DNA from: CAVYPR01 sp052145775
GTDB taxonomy: Bacteria > Actinomycetota > Acidimicrobiia > Acidimicrobiales > RAAP-2
DNA length: 61,367 bases
Reading direction: 5' to 3'
Assembly (NCBI GenBank): GCA_052145775.1
Contig: JBKQNY010000091.1
Coordinates: 1 to 61,367, forward strand
A program made the translations under genes and the position numbers. Under the pieces are notes generated by a model. It was given only the letters and a program-made list of their open reading frames with translations, had not been told where the DNA came from and did no database searches. This document shows, in pieces, positions 8,217 to 15,586 of this stretch (position 1 is its first letter; each line of letters starts with the position of its first letter).

Positions 8217-9836
8217 ATGCCCAAGCAGATCGCCTTCGATGAGGAGGCCCGTCGGTCCCTCGAGACCGGCATGAACAAGCTGGCCGACGCCGTCAGGGTC
8301 ACCCTCGGCCCCAAGGGACGCAACGTCGTGCTCGACAAGAAGTGGGGCGCCCCCACCATCACCAACGACGGCGTCTCCATCGCCAAGGACATCGACCTCG
8401 AGGACCCCTTCGAGAGGATCGGTGCGGAGCTGGTGAAGGAGGTGGCCAAGAAGACCGACGACGTGGCCGGTGACGGCACCACCACGGCCACCGTGCTGGC
8501 CTGGGCCATGGTGCACGAGGGCCTGCGCAACGTGGCTGCCGGGGCCAACCCGATGTCGCTCAAGAAGGGGATCGAGGCCGGCGTCGAGGAGGCCGTGACC
8601 TCCATTCACGGCATCGCCCGCGAGACCGACTCCAAGGAGCAGATCGCCCAGGTGGCGTCGATCTCGGCCGCCGACAACGAGATCGGCGGGATGATCGCCG
8701 AGGCCATCGACAAGGTGGGCAAGGACGGCGTGATCACCGTCGAGGAGTCCCAGACCTTCGGGATGGACATGGACCTCGTCGAGGGGATGCGGTTCGACAA
8801 GGGCTACATCTCGCCCTACTTCGTCACCGACCCCGAGCGCATGGAGGCCGTCCTCGAGGACGCCTACGTGCTGCTGGTCGGCTCCAAGATCACCGCCGTG
8901 CGGGACCTGCTCCCCATCCTCGAGAAGGTCATGCAGTCGGCGAAGCCCCTGGTGATCGTGGCCGAGGACGTCGAGGGCGAGGCCCTGGCCACCCTGGTGG
9001 TCAACAAGATCCGCGGCACCTTCAAGAGCGTGTCGGTCAAGGCCCCCGGCTTCGGCGAGCGGCGCAAGGCGATGCTGCAGGACATGGCCATCCTGACCGG
9101 CGGCCAGGTCGTCACCGAGGAGGTCGGACTGAAGCTCGAGAACGTCGGCCTCGACCTGCTCGGCCGGGCCCGCAAGGTGGTCGTCACCAAGGACGAGACC
9201 ACCATCGTCGAGGGCGCCGGCGAGGAGTCTGACATCAAGGGCCGTATCAACCAGATCAAGGCCGAGATCGAGAACACCGACTCCGACTACGACCGGGAGA
9301 AGCTCCAGGAGCGGCTGGCCAAGCTGTCCGGTGGCGTGGCCGTCATCAAGGTCGGCGCGGCTACCGAGGTGGAGCTGAAGGAGAAGAAGCACCGCATCGA
9401 GGACGCGGTCTCCACCACCAAGGCGGCCATCGAGGAGGGCGTGGTCCCCGGCGGCGGCGTCGCCCTGCTGCGGGCCCAGACGGCCATCCTCGGCCGGGCC
9501 GAGAAGCTCGAGGGCGACGAGGCCACCGGAGCCCGCATCGTGGCCCGGGCGGTCGAGGAGCCGCTGAAGCAGATCGCCGTCAACGCCGGCCTCGAGGGCG
9601 GTGTGATCGTGGAGAAAGTCCGGGGCCTCAAGGGCGCCCATGGGCTCAACGCGGCCACCGGTGAGTACGGCGACCTGTTCAAGGACGGGGTCATCGACGC
9701 CGCCAAGGTGACGCGCTCGGCCCTGCAGAACGCCGCCTCCATCGCCGCCCTGTTCCTCACCACCGAGGCGGTCATCGTGGACAAGCCCGAGGAGCACGCG
9801 CCGGCGATGCCGGGCGGAGGCATGGAGGACTTCTAG
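8217..9836 (+). CDS. groEL: Chaperonin GroEL (60 kDa)
   Basis: ATP-dependent folding chaperone of 539 residues. The start MPKQIAFDEEARRSLETGM, the ATP-binding VTLGPKGRNVVLDKKWGAP and DDVAGDGTTTATVLA, and VVPGGGVALLR near residue 410 are all standard. The C-terminus is EEHAPAMPGGGMEDF: it lacks a long GGM repeat and is not His-rich, like the constitutive GroEL2 type of actinobacteria. GGAGGA precedes the ATG at 8217. No groES is adjacent, so this is a stand-alone copy controlled by the CIRCE element; groES, with or without another groEL, should lie elsewhere. Confidence 0.98.
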   Translation: MPKQIAFDEEARRSLETGMNKLADAVRVTLGPKGRNVVLDKKWGAPTITNDGVSIAKDIDLEDPFERIGAELVKEVAKKTDDVAGDGTTTATVLAWAMVHEGLRNVAAGANPMSLKKGIEAGVEEAVTSIHGIARETDSKEQIAQVASISAADNEIGGMIAEAIDKVGKDGVITVEESQTFGMDMDLVEGMRFDKGYISPYFVTDPERMEAVLEDAYVLLVGSKITAVRDLLPILEKVMQSAKPLVIVAEDVEGEALATLVVNKIRGTFKSVSVKAPGFGERRKAMLQDMAILTGGQVVTEEVGLKLENVGLDLLGRARKVVVTKDETTIVEGAGEESDIKGRINQIKAEIENTDSDYDREKLQERLAKLSGGVAVIKVGAATEVELKEKKHRIEDAVSTTKAAIEEGVVPGGGVALLRAQTAILGRAEKLEGDEATGARIVARAVEEPLKQIAVNAGLEGGVIVEKVRGLKGAHGLNAATGEYGDLFKDGVIDAAKVTRSALQNAASIAALFLTTEAVIVDKPEEHAPAMPGGGMEDF

Positions 9837-9913
9837 GCCGTCCCTGACGGTCCCCACCCGGCCCGTCAGAGTGGGGAGGGGCCGCCGAGGCGGTTCCCGA
9901 TGTTGGATGTGGA

Positions 9914-9941
9914 CCGAGGGGCGCCTGCGGGCGCCCCTCGG
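9914..9941 (+). terminator. Strong hairpin downstream of groEL
   Basis: CCGAGGGGCGCC pairs perfectly with GGCGCCCCTCGG around a TGCG tetraloop (12 bp). No U-tract follows, as is common in high-GC actinobacteria. A weaker 7-bp stem (CTGACGG/CCGTCAG, 9844-9869) lies closer to the stop codon. Confidence 0.65.
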
Positions 9942-9983
9942 GCGCGCCCGGGCGGGGCTTTCCCCCGCGGTCCGGGGGGTCCC

Positions 9984-9989
9984 TAAGCT
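9984..9989 (+). promoter_or_regulatory. Putative -10 box of leaderless hemQ
   Basis: TAAGCT, then six bases (GTCGGC), then the GTG start. Confidence 0.5.
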
Positions 9990-9995
9990 GTCGGC

Positions 9996-10700
9996 GTGGC
10001 GCACCCAGGCGAAGACCCCGTGCTCGAGCCGTCGGAGGGCTGGGGCGTCCTCCATCTGTTCTGCCGGCCGGGCGGGACCGTGGACCGGGCGCAGGTGCTC
10101 GCCGCGGAGGAGACTGCCCGCAAGCACGGCAACCAGGTGGTGGCGGCGGCCATGCTCGGCCACAAGGCGGATGTCGGCCTCATGGTGCTCGGACCGGACC
10201 TGTGGAGTCTGCGGGCGTTCCAGACCGGGATCCGGGCGGCCGGCCTCGAGCCGGTCGCCTCCTACGTCTCGCTCACCGAGCTCTCGGAGTACGCGGCGGG
10301 GATCCCCGAAGAGCTGCGGCAGGCCCGCCTCTTTCCCCAGCTGCCCCCCGAGGGCTTGCGCGCCTTCTGCTTCTACCCCATGTCCAAGCGCCGGTCGGCC
10401 GACCGCAACTGGTACGCGCTCGACTTCGAGGAGCGCAAGGCCCTGATGCGCGCCCACGGGGAGGTTGGCCGCACGTTCCGCGGCAGGGTCCTCCAGCTGG
10501 TGACCGGTTCGACCGGCCTCGATGACTGGGAGTGGGGGGTCACGCTCTTCGGCGTCCACCCCGACGACCTGAAGGAGTGCGTCTACCGCATGCGCTTCGA
10601 CGAGGCCTCGACCCACTACGCCGAGTTCGGCCCCTTCTACACCGGGATGGTGGCCGAGCTGGAAGAGGTGCTGGCGGCGGCCACCGGGACCGCCCGGTGA
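9996..10700 (+). CDS. hemQ: Coproheme decarboxylase HemQ (chlorite-dismutase family)
   Basis: Last enzyme of the coproporphyrin-dependent heme route of Gram-positive bacteria, decarboxylating two propionates of coproheme with peroxide. The 234-aa protein contains FYPMSKRR with the catalytic Tyr127 and Lys131 equivalent, NWYALDFEERKALMRAHGEVGR with the likely heme-ligand His154, and the conserved DDWEWGVTLF and MRFDEASTHYAEFGPFY blocks. The distal Arg of true chlorite dismutases is not evident. The GTG start is 6 nt after a -10 box. The stop overlaps the start of larE by 4 nt, so heme and nickel-pincer cofactor genes are co-transcribed here, which is not an obvious functional pairing. Confidence 0.92.
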   Translation: MAHPGEDPVLEPSEGWGVLHLFCRPGGTVDRAQVLAAEETARKHGNQVVAAAMLGHKADVGLMVLGPDLWSLRAFQTGIRAAGLEPVASYVSLTELSEYAAGIPEELRQARLFPQLPPEGLRAFCFYPMSKRRSADRNWYALDFEERKALMRAHGEVGRTFRGRVLQLVTGSTGLDDWEWGVTLFGVHPDDLKECVYRMRFDEASTHYAEFGPFYTGMVAELEEVLAAATGTAR

Positions 10701-11533
10701 GCACCGTCGCCCCTGAGGCCGATCTCGAGCACCTGCGCGACGGGCTGGCCCGGCTCGGCCGGGTGGTGGTCGCCTTCAGCGGCGGGGCCGACTCGGCCTT
10801 CCTGGCCAGGGTGGCCCACGACACCCTGGGGCCCCAGCGGGTGCTCTGCGCCACCGCCGTCTCGCCGTCGCTCGCCCCCGCCGAGGAGGAGGAGTGCCGG
10901 GCGCTCGCCGCCGAGTGGGGGCTGCGCTGGGTGGCGGTGGCGACCTCGGAGATGGAGGACCCCCGCTACCTGGCCAACGGCCCCGACCGGTGCGCCCGCT
11001 GCAAGACGGCGCTGATGGACGTCCTCGGGCCTCTTGCCGGCCGCGAGCAGTCCACCGTGGTCCTCGGGGTGAACGTCGACGACCTGGGCGACCACCGGCC
11101 GGGCCAGCGCGCTGCGGCGGAGGCCGGCGCCGCCTTCCCCCTGGTCGACGCCGGCTTCACCAAGGCACGCATCAGGGAGTGCTCCCGCGAGCTCGGCCTC
11201 CGCACGTGGGACAAGCCGGCGGCGGCCTGCCTCTCCTCGCGCATCCCCTACGGCACCCCGGTCTCGCTCGGTACCCTGCGGTCGGTGGCGGCGGCCGAGG
11301 CGGCCCTCCACGGCTTGGGCTTCGCCGAGCTGCGCGTCCGTCACCACGGCGACCTGGCCAGGGTGGAGGTGCCCGTGACACGGCTGGCCGAGGTGGTGGA
11401 GGTGCGCGAGGGCGTGGTGGCCGCGGTCAGGTCAGCCGGCTATGCCTTCGTCGCCCTCGACCTGGAGGGTTTTCGCTCGGGCAGCCTCAACCGGGTGCTG
11501 GGCTCCATGGTGGGTGTGGGGGAGGGGCGGTGA
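10697..11533 (+). CDS. larE: LarE-type ATP-dependent sulfur transferase
   Basis: PP-loop enzyme (278 aa) that sulfurates the carboxylated pyridinium mononucleotide during synthesis of the nickel-pincer nucleotide cofactor. The PP-loop is AFSGGADSAF (SGGADS at 28-33). The family motif AACLSSRIPYG carries Cys178, the counterpart of the sacrificial Cys of Lactobacillus LarE. In addition there is a CARC pair (Cys99, Cys102), so three cysteines are available, the pattern proposed for iron-sulfur-cluster-containing LarE proteins that turn over catalytically. It starts at a GTG overlapping the hemQ stop and overlaps the NIL gene by 4 nt. larB and larC are about 11 kb away. Confidence 0.88.
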   Translation: MSTVAPEADLEHLRDGLARLGRVVVAFSGGADSAFLARVAHDTLGPQRVLCATAVSPSLAPAEEEECRALAAEWGLRWVAVATSEMEDPRYLANGPDRCARCKTALMDVLGPLAGREQSTVVLGVNVDDLGDHRPGQRAAAEAGAAFPLVDAGFTKARIRECSRELGLRTWDKPAAACLSSRIPYGTPVSLGTLRSVAAAEAALHGLGFAELRVRHHGDLARVEVPVTRLAEVVEVREGVVAAVRSAGYAFVALDLEGFRSGSLNRVLGSMVGVGEGR

Positions 11534-11769
11534 TACAGGTTCGCGTGAAGTTGACCTTCCCCGAGGCGCTCGTGCGCGTGCCGATCCTGGCCCGCATGGT
11601 GCGCCAATTCGACGTCGAGCCCAACATCCGACGGGCCAACGTGGAGGACCACCAGGGGTGGATCGTCTGCGAGCTCGACGGCGAGCCGGCGGCGGTGGAG
11701 GAGGCGCTGGACTGGCTCCGCGGCGAGGGCATCCAGGTCGACCTCTTGGGCGACGTGCTCGAGGGGTGA
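11530..11769 (+). CDS. NIL-domain small protein
   Basis: A 79-residue ferredoxin-like NIL domain (VRVKLTFPEALVRVPIL ... NIRRANVEDHQGWIVCEL ... DWLRGEGIQVDLL), the fold found at the C-terminus of MetN methionine transporter ATPases and in some archaeal homocysteine-forming proteins. It stands alone here, translationally coupled to larE (GTGA overlap). Family knowledge suggests binding of a sulfur amino acid or allosteric sensing. Whether it assists LarE or senses sulfur status is unknown. Confidence 0.8.
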   Translation: MIQVRVKLTFPEALVRVPILARMVRQFDVEPNIRRANVEDHQGWIVCELDGEPAAVEEALDWLRGEGIQVDLLGDVLEG

Positions 11770-11776
11770 GGTCGCC

Positions 11777-12325
11777 TCAGCGGCCGTCCGAGGGCAGGAA
11801 CGAGTAGACGGACATGTCCCGCCGCACGGCGCCGACCGCCTGCCAGCTGCGCAGCAGCCCCTCGCAGCTGTAGCCGGCGGACTCGGCCGTCCGCGACGAG
11901 GCGATGTTCCAGGGTTCGACGTAGAGCTCGAGGCGGGCGACGCCCACCTCGTCGATGGCCCAGGTGCTCAGGGCCCGGAGGGCCTGGCTCGCCGCCCCGC
12001 GGCGCCGGGTCCCCGGCACCACCCAGTACCCGACCGAGGCACGACCAAGGTCGAGGTCGCGGGTCCACAGCCCGATCGACCCCACCCCGCCGCCGCTGGC
12101 TGCGTCGGCGATGACGAACGAGAAGCCGAAGCCGTCGGCCAGGCGGCGCCGCTGGCGCTCGACGTAGGCCAGGGCCGCCTCCGGATCGCCGCCGGCGGGC
12201 ACCGTCGAGATGAGGGGGATCAGGGGGTCGGCCGAGGCCTCGACGACCATGGGCACGTCACGGCGCTCGAAGCTCCGCAGGAGGAACGGCCCGGCGCTGA
12301 TCTCCGGCAGGGTGTCGGGCGCCAC
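11777..12325 (-). CDS. GNAT family N-acetyltransferase (RimJ/RimL-like)
   Basis: Acetyl-CoA-dependent acetyltransferase of 182 aa. It has the RimJ/RimL layout: LRSFERRDVPMVVEASADPLI at the start, GSIGLWTRDL and ASVGYWVVPGTRRRGAASQAL (acetyl-CoA P-loop RRRGAA), then LYVEPWNIASSRTAESAGYSCEGL. The GTG at 12325 follows the stop of the small upstream gene by 8 nt with a GCGGGGA ribosome site. A longer start at 12379 would overlap that gene. The substrate (ribosomal protein N-terminus, antibiotic or small amine) is unknown. It converges on the NIL gene. Confidence 0.82.
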   Translation of the reverse strand: MAPDTLPEISAGPFLLRSFERRDVPMVVEASADPLIPLISTVPAGGDPEAALAYVERQRRRLADGFGFSFVIADAASGGGVGSIGLWTRDLDLGRASVGYWVVPGTRRRGAASQALRALSTWAIDEVGVARLELYVEPWNIASSRTAESAGYSCEGLLRSWQAVGAVRRDMSVYSFLPSDGR

Positions 12326-12333
12326 GTCCCCGC

Positions 12334-12528
12334 TTAGCGGCTGTCGGCGGGAGGGTCGGCGTCCTTGGGGACCTGCCAACCGGCCGAGGAGACGGTGCGG
12401 GGCTCGTAGAACACGCAGCCGTCGGGGCAGGCGAAGGGGAGCGGCTCGTTAGCCCCGACCTTGCAGCGCTCGAGTTTCTCCCCGCTCGAGATGGTCTGCA
12501 TGACGTAGTGGCGGCAGTCCTCGTTCAC
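12334..12528 (-). CDS. Small four-cysteine protein of unknown function
   Basis: A 64-residue soluble protein, MNEDCRHYVMQTISSGEKLE at the start, with cysteines at 5, 22, 34 and 38 (the last pair as CPDGC), suggesting a small metal site. I recognise the type as a conserved actinobacterial hypothetical protein but cannot name it. An in-frame GTG two codons upstream (12534) is preceded by a CAGAAT box at 5 nt and may be the true start. It is followed after 8 nt by the GNAT gene in the same direction and is divergent from the Nudix gene. Confidence 0.65.
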   Translation of the reverse strand: MNEDCRHYVMQTISSGEKLERCKVGANEPLPFACPDGCVFYEPRTVSSAGWQVPKDADPPADSR

Positions 12529-12591
12529 GGGCACGCCACATTCTGGTCCACCACGCCGCGGTGTGGGTGCAGGGGTAGCCGGCGGGCGAGG

Positions 12592-12597
12592 TAGCGT
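12592..12597 (+). promoter_or_regulatory. Putative -10 box of a leaderless Nudix gene
   Basis: TAGCGT, six bases (CAGGCG), then the GTG at 12604. Confidence 0.48.
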
Positions 12598-12603
12598 CAG
12601 GCG

Positions 12604-13302
12604 GTGGACCAGAACGTCCCCGCCCGGACCCTGCTCAGGTGGAGCGAGAGCCTCGCCGCCATCGCCCGCACCGGCCTCGGGTTCACCGAGAGCCTCTACG
12701 AGCGGGAGCGCTTCGAGGAGATCCTCCGGGTGGCGGCCGACATCCGCGCCGTGGCCGACGAGGGGGTCGACGGCATGGAGGACGCCAGCGGGCTGGTCGA
12801 GGAGTGGCTGGGGCAGGTGGGCCGGGGCGTCCCCGGCTACGTCACCCCCAAGGTGGCGGTCGGGGCGGCCGTCGGCAACGACCGGGGAGAGCTCCTCCTG
12901 ATCCAGCGGGCCGACTCGGGGGTCTGGCTCTACCCCACCGGCTGGTGCGACGTGGGCTACTCGGCGGCCGAGGTCGTGGTGAAGGAGGTGCAGGAGGAGA
13001 CCGGCATCGAGGCCGAACCGGAGCGGTTGATCGCCGTCCTCGACGGGCTCCGCCTCGGCTTCACCCGGGTACCCCTCTACTCCCTCGTCTTCTACTGCCG
13101 GGCTGTCGGCGGCAAGCTCGAGCCCCATCCCCTCGAGTGCCGGGACGTGGGTTGGTTCACCGCCGATACCCTCCCCTCGCCGCTGGTCGGGGTGGAGCGG
13201 TGGGGCGACCACGTCTTCGCCGCCCTGCGGGGGGAGCACCGCGACGTGCTTTACGACCGGGTGCGCCAGCCGATGTGGCGCGGCCCAGTCGACCCCGACT
13301 GA
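12604..13302 (+). CDS. Nudix hydrolase with N-terminal helical domain
   Basis: A 232-aa pyrophosphohydrolase. Residues 1-70 form the helical N-terminal extension typical of a Nudix subgroup (LLRWSESLAAIARTGLGF...). The Nudix fold follows with GWCDVGYSAAE and KEVQEETGI, but the first Glu of the GX5EX7REUXEEXGU box is a Tyr and the Arg is a Lys, while the metal-binding EVQEE core is intact. CDP-choline or ADP-ribose type substrates are possible; none can be fixed. Its TGA shares one base with the ATG of the following GNAT gene, so the two are coupled. Confidence 0.82.
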   Translation: MDQNVPARTLLRWSESLAAIARTGLGFTESLYERERFEEILRVAADIRAVADEGVDGMEDASGLVEEWLGQVGRGVPGYVTPKVAVGAAVGNDRGELLLIQRADSGVWLYPTGWCDVGYSAAEVVVKEVQEETGIEAEPERLIAVLDGLRLGFTRVPLYSLVFYCRAVGGKLEPHPLECRDVGWFTADTLPSPLVGVERWGDHVFAALRGEHRDVLYDRVRQPMWRGPVDPD

Positions 13303-13739
13303 TGGGCGCCGTCACGGTCGAGGAGGCTCGGGCGGCCGACGACGAGCTCCATGAGGCGCTGGTGCGCCTCGTCCCCCAGCTCTCCTCCTCGGCACCCCCG
13401 CCGACCATGGAGGAGCTCGGCAGGATCGTGGGCTCCCCGGCCACGACCCTCTTCGTCGCTCGGGACGAGGCCGGCACCGTCGTGGGGACGCTCACCCTGG
13501 CCCTCTTCTCGGTGCCCACCGGGGTTCGGGCCTGGGTGGAGGACGTGGTGGTCGACACCGAGGCCCGGGGTGCCGGTGCCGGTGCGGCCCTGGTGCGGGC
13601 GGCCCTGGCGGCGGCGGCCCAGGCCGGAGCCCGCACGGTCGATCTCACGTCGCGGCCCGGCCGCGAGGAGGCCAACCGCCTCTATCGGAACCTCGGCTTC
13701 GAGCAGCGACACACCAACGTGTATCGCTACGAACTCTGA
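13302..13739 (+). CDS. GNAT family N-acetyltransferase
   Basis: A compact 145-aa GNAT domain: AGTVVGTLTLALFS (beta4), WVEDVVVDTEARGAGAGAALV with the acetyl-CoA P-loop, then TVDLTSRPGREEANRLYRNLGFEQR. The C-terminal motif EEANRLYRNLGF is standard. It begins with an ATG one base into the Nudix stop codon, so the pair forms an operon. The substrate is unknown. Confidence 0.85.
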   Translation: MGAVTVEEARAADDELHEALVRLVPQLSSSAPPPTMEELGRIVGSPATTLFVARDEAGTVVGTLTLALFSVPTGVRAWVEDVVVDTEARGAGAGAALVRAALAAAAQAGARTVDLTSRPGREEANRLYRNLGFEQRHTNVYRYEL

Positions 13740-13843
13740 CGGCACTCCGCGAGACGGCGAAGTGCGGTGCGCGCGGGGAGGCGCCTTCACGACGCTGGAC
13801 GGAGAATGCTCGGCGCGCAGAAGTGATCGGGCTGGCACCGGGA

Positions 13844-13849
13844 TAGAGT
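13844..13849 (+). promoter_or_regulatory. Putative -10 box of the amidohydrolase gene
   Basis: TAGAGT lies 29 nt before the ATG. Here a leader with a clear GGGGGGAGG ribosome site follows, unlike the leaderless genes. Confidence 0.4.
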
Positions 13850-13878
13850 GACGCCGCGACCCCAGCGAGGGGGGAGGC

Positions 13879-15093
13879 ATGCCGTATCACTCCGGGCGAG
13901 TCGTCCACGACGCCGACGCCCATATCATGGAAACCCCGACATGGCTCCGTGAGCACGCCGACCCGTCGATCCGTGATCGCATCCAGCCGCTTCGCTACCC
14001 CGGCGGCAACGAGCTTCGCCAGAGCGGTGACCCCGAGAAGCAGCTTGAGGATCTCTCACGGGCATTTGCCGACCTGGCCGAGAGGCACGTGTCGGCCGAG
14101 TACCGGGCCGATGAGGGGACCGAGATCATGGCGCGCAAGAACTTCGCCGCCACCGGGTCCTTCATTGCCGCCGACCGGCCTCGAGCCCTCGACCTGCTGG
14201 GATTCTCCAGCCAACTGGTCTTCAACACCTTCCACAACCGGCGGCTGCACGACTGGGAGCACTCGGGCGACCTCGACCTCGCCTACGGCGCGGCGCTGGC
14301 CCACAACCGTGGGATGGTCGAGTTCTGTTCGGTCGATTCCCGTCTCCTTCCCACCTGCTACGTGCCGCTGGCCGACTTCGGCCGGGCGGCAGCCACGGCG
14401 GGCCAGGCCGTCGACATGGGGGCCGCCGCCCTGCTGGTCGCCTCGGGTTGCCCGGCCGGCCACTCGCCGAGCCACGTAGGGCTCGACGGCGTATGGAGCC
14501 GGGCGCAGGAGTCGGGGATACCCGTCGTGTTCCACGTGGGGGGCACCGGGGACCTGATCGACCGCAACTACTTCGCCAACGGGTTGCCGGTGCCGCCCGA
14601 CTTCCACGGAGGTGAGGAGAACTTCCGGTCCGTCGACTACATGGGTATCCCGCGTCCGCCAGAGCAGACGCTGGCCACGATGATCTTCGACGGCGTGCTC
14701 GACCGGTTCCCAGACCTCCGACTCGGCGTCATCGAGCAGGGCGCGGTGTGGGTTCCGAGCTGGGTCCGTCAGATGGAGTCCGCGGTCGACGCCTTCGGCC
14801 GCCACGAGGAGCGGATCCAGAAGTTGGAGCTGCGTCCGGCCGATTACGTCCGGCGTCAGATCCGGTTCACGCCGTACCCGACCGAGGACGTTGGGTGGAT
14901 CATCGCCCAGGCCGGCCCCGAGGTGGCCATGTTCTCCTCCGACTACCCCCACGTGGAGGGCGGGCGGAAGCCCCTCGAGCACTTCGCCGCGTCGATGGCC
15001 GCCGCAGGGACGGACCACGACGCGCAGGAGCATTTCTACAGCGCCAACTTCCTCGACCTCATGGGCACGGCTGGCCTGGCCCTGGCAGCTTGA
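13879..15093 (+). CDS. Amidohydrolase-2 family metal-dependent hydrolase
   Basis: A TIM-barrel hydrolase/decarboxylase of 404 aa (the ACMSD-like PF04909 group). The N-terminal metal motif is VVHDADAHIMETP (Asp-x-His), a mid-barrel His lies in IPVVFHVGGTGD, and the C-terminal FSSDYPHVEGGRKPLE provides the last catalytic Asp. Such proteins open or decarboxylate rings in aromatic, steroid and terpenoid breakdown. The cytochrome P450 gene converges on it across a decayed stretch. A GGGGGGAGG ribosome site precedes the ATG. The substrate is not predictable. Confidence 0.85.
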   Translation: MPYHSGRVVHDADAHIMETPTWLREHADPSIRDRIQPLRYPGGNELRQSGDPEKQLEDLSRAFADLAERHVSAEYRADEGTEIMARKNFAATGSFIAADRPRALDLLGFSSQLVFNTFHNRRLHDWEHSGDLDLAYGAALAHNRGMVEFCSVDSRLLPTCYVPLADFGRAAATAGQAVDMGAAALLVASGCPAGHSPSHVGLDGVWSRAQESGIPVVFHVGGTGDLIDRNYFANGLPVPPDFHGGEENFRSVDYMGIPRPPEQTLATMIFDGVLDRFPDLRLGVIEQGAVWVPSWVRQMESAVDAFGRHEERIQKLELRPADYVRRQIRFTPYPTEDVGWIIAQAGPEVAMFSSDYPHVEGGRKPLEHFAASMAAAGTDHDAQEHFYSANFLDLMGTAGLALAA

Positions 15094-15239
15094 GACAGCT
15101 GTCCGGCAGGGTGGCGGGAACGGCATGACCCGGCACGCCAAACAGCTGCAGAGATCGAGTCACGCCCCGTGGCGCGACCCAGAGGACCTGACCGCTCGCC
15201 ACGGGTAACCGACCCCGCTCGCATCCGAGGTGCCGGGTT

Positions 15240-15470
15240 GACGGTCTTGCCGACGCGCTCGCCTCGGCACCCGACGGGACCTGGGACACCTCATCGCCGT
15301 GTGACAACCGGCGGGTTCGGCAGGTGATCGCCCACGTGACGATGCCGGCGCGGATCACGACCGAGGAGTTTGTCACCGAGATGGCGACGCACACTGCCGG
15401 CAGGACGAATGGCCGCTCTGGCGCAACTCACGGCAGCACCCGGTTGCCGCCGCCGTCGGCCTCCCACTAG
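15240..15470 (+). pseudogene. Remnant of a TIGR03083-like (mycothiol-dependent isomerase/DinB fold) gene
   Basis: This stretch between the amidohydrolase and the P450 has no complete gene. One frame reads LADALASAPDGTWDTSSPCD, then VRQVIAHVTMPARITTEEFV, closely resembling the N-terminal helices of actinobacterial TIGR03083/TIGR03086 proteins. There is no clear start, and similarity stops near 15405, followed by a stop codon at 15468. The rest of 15094-15586 shows nothing recognisable. I read it as a truncated, decaying gene; the family assignment is from memory of the consensus. Confidence 0.45.
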
Positions 15471-15586
15471 CCCAGCACCTCGGTGCCGGCGCGGCGATCG
15501 CGCTGGGCGCGGTGCCAACGTCCCGAAAATGACGAACGTCTACTGGAGCCTCTGGGGCCCACCGTCCTGCACGTCCCTCACAAGGG

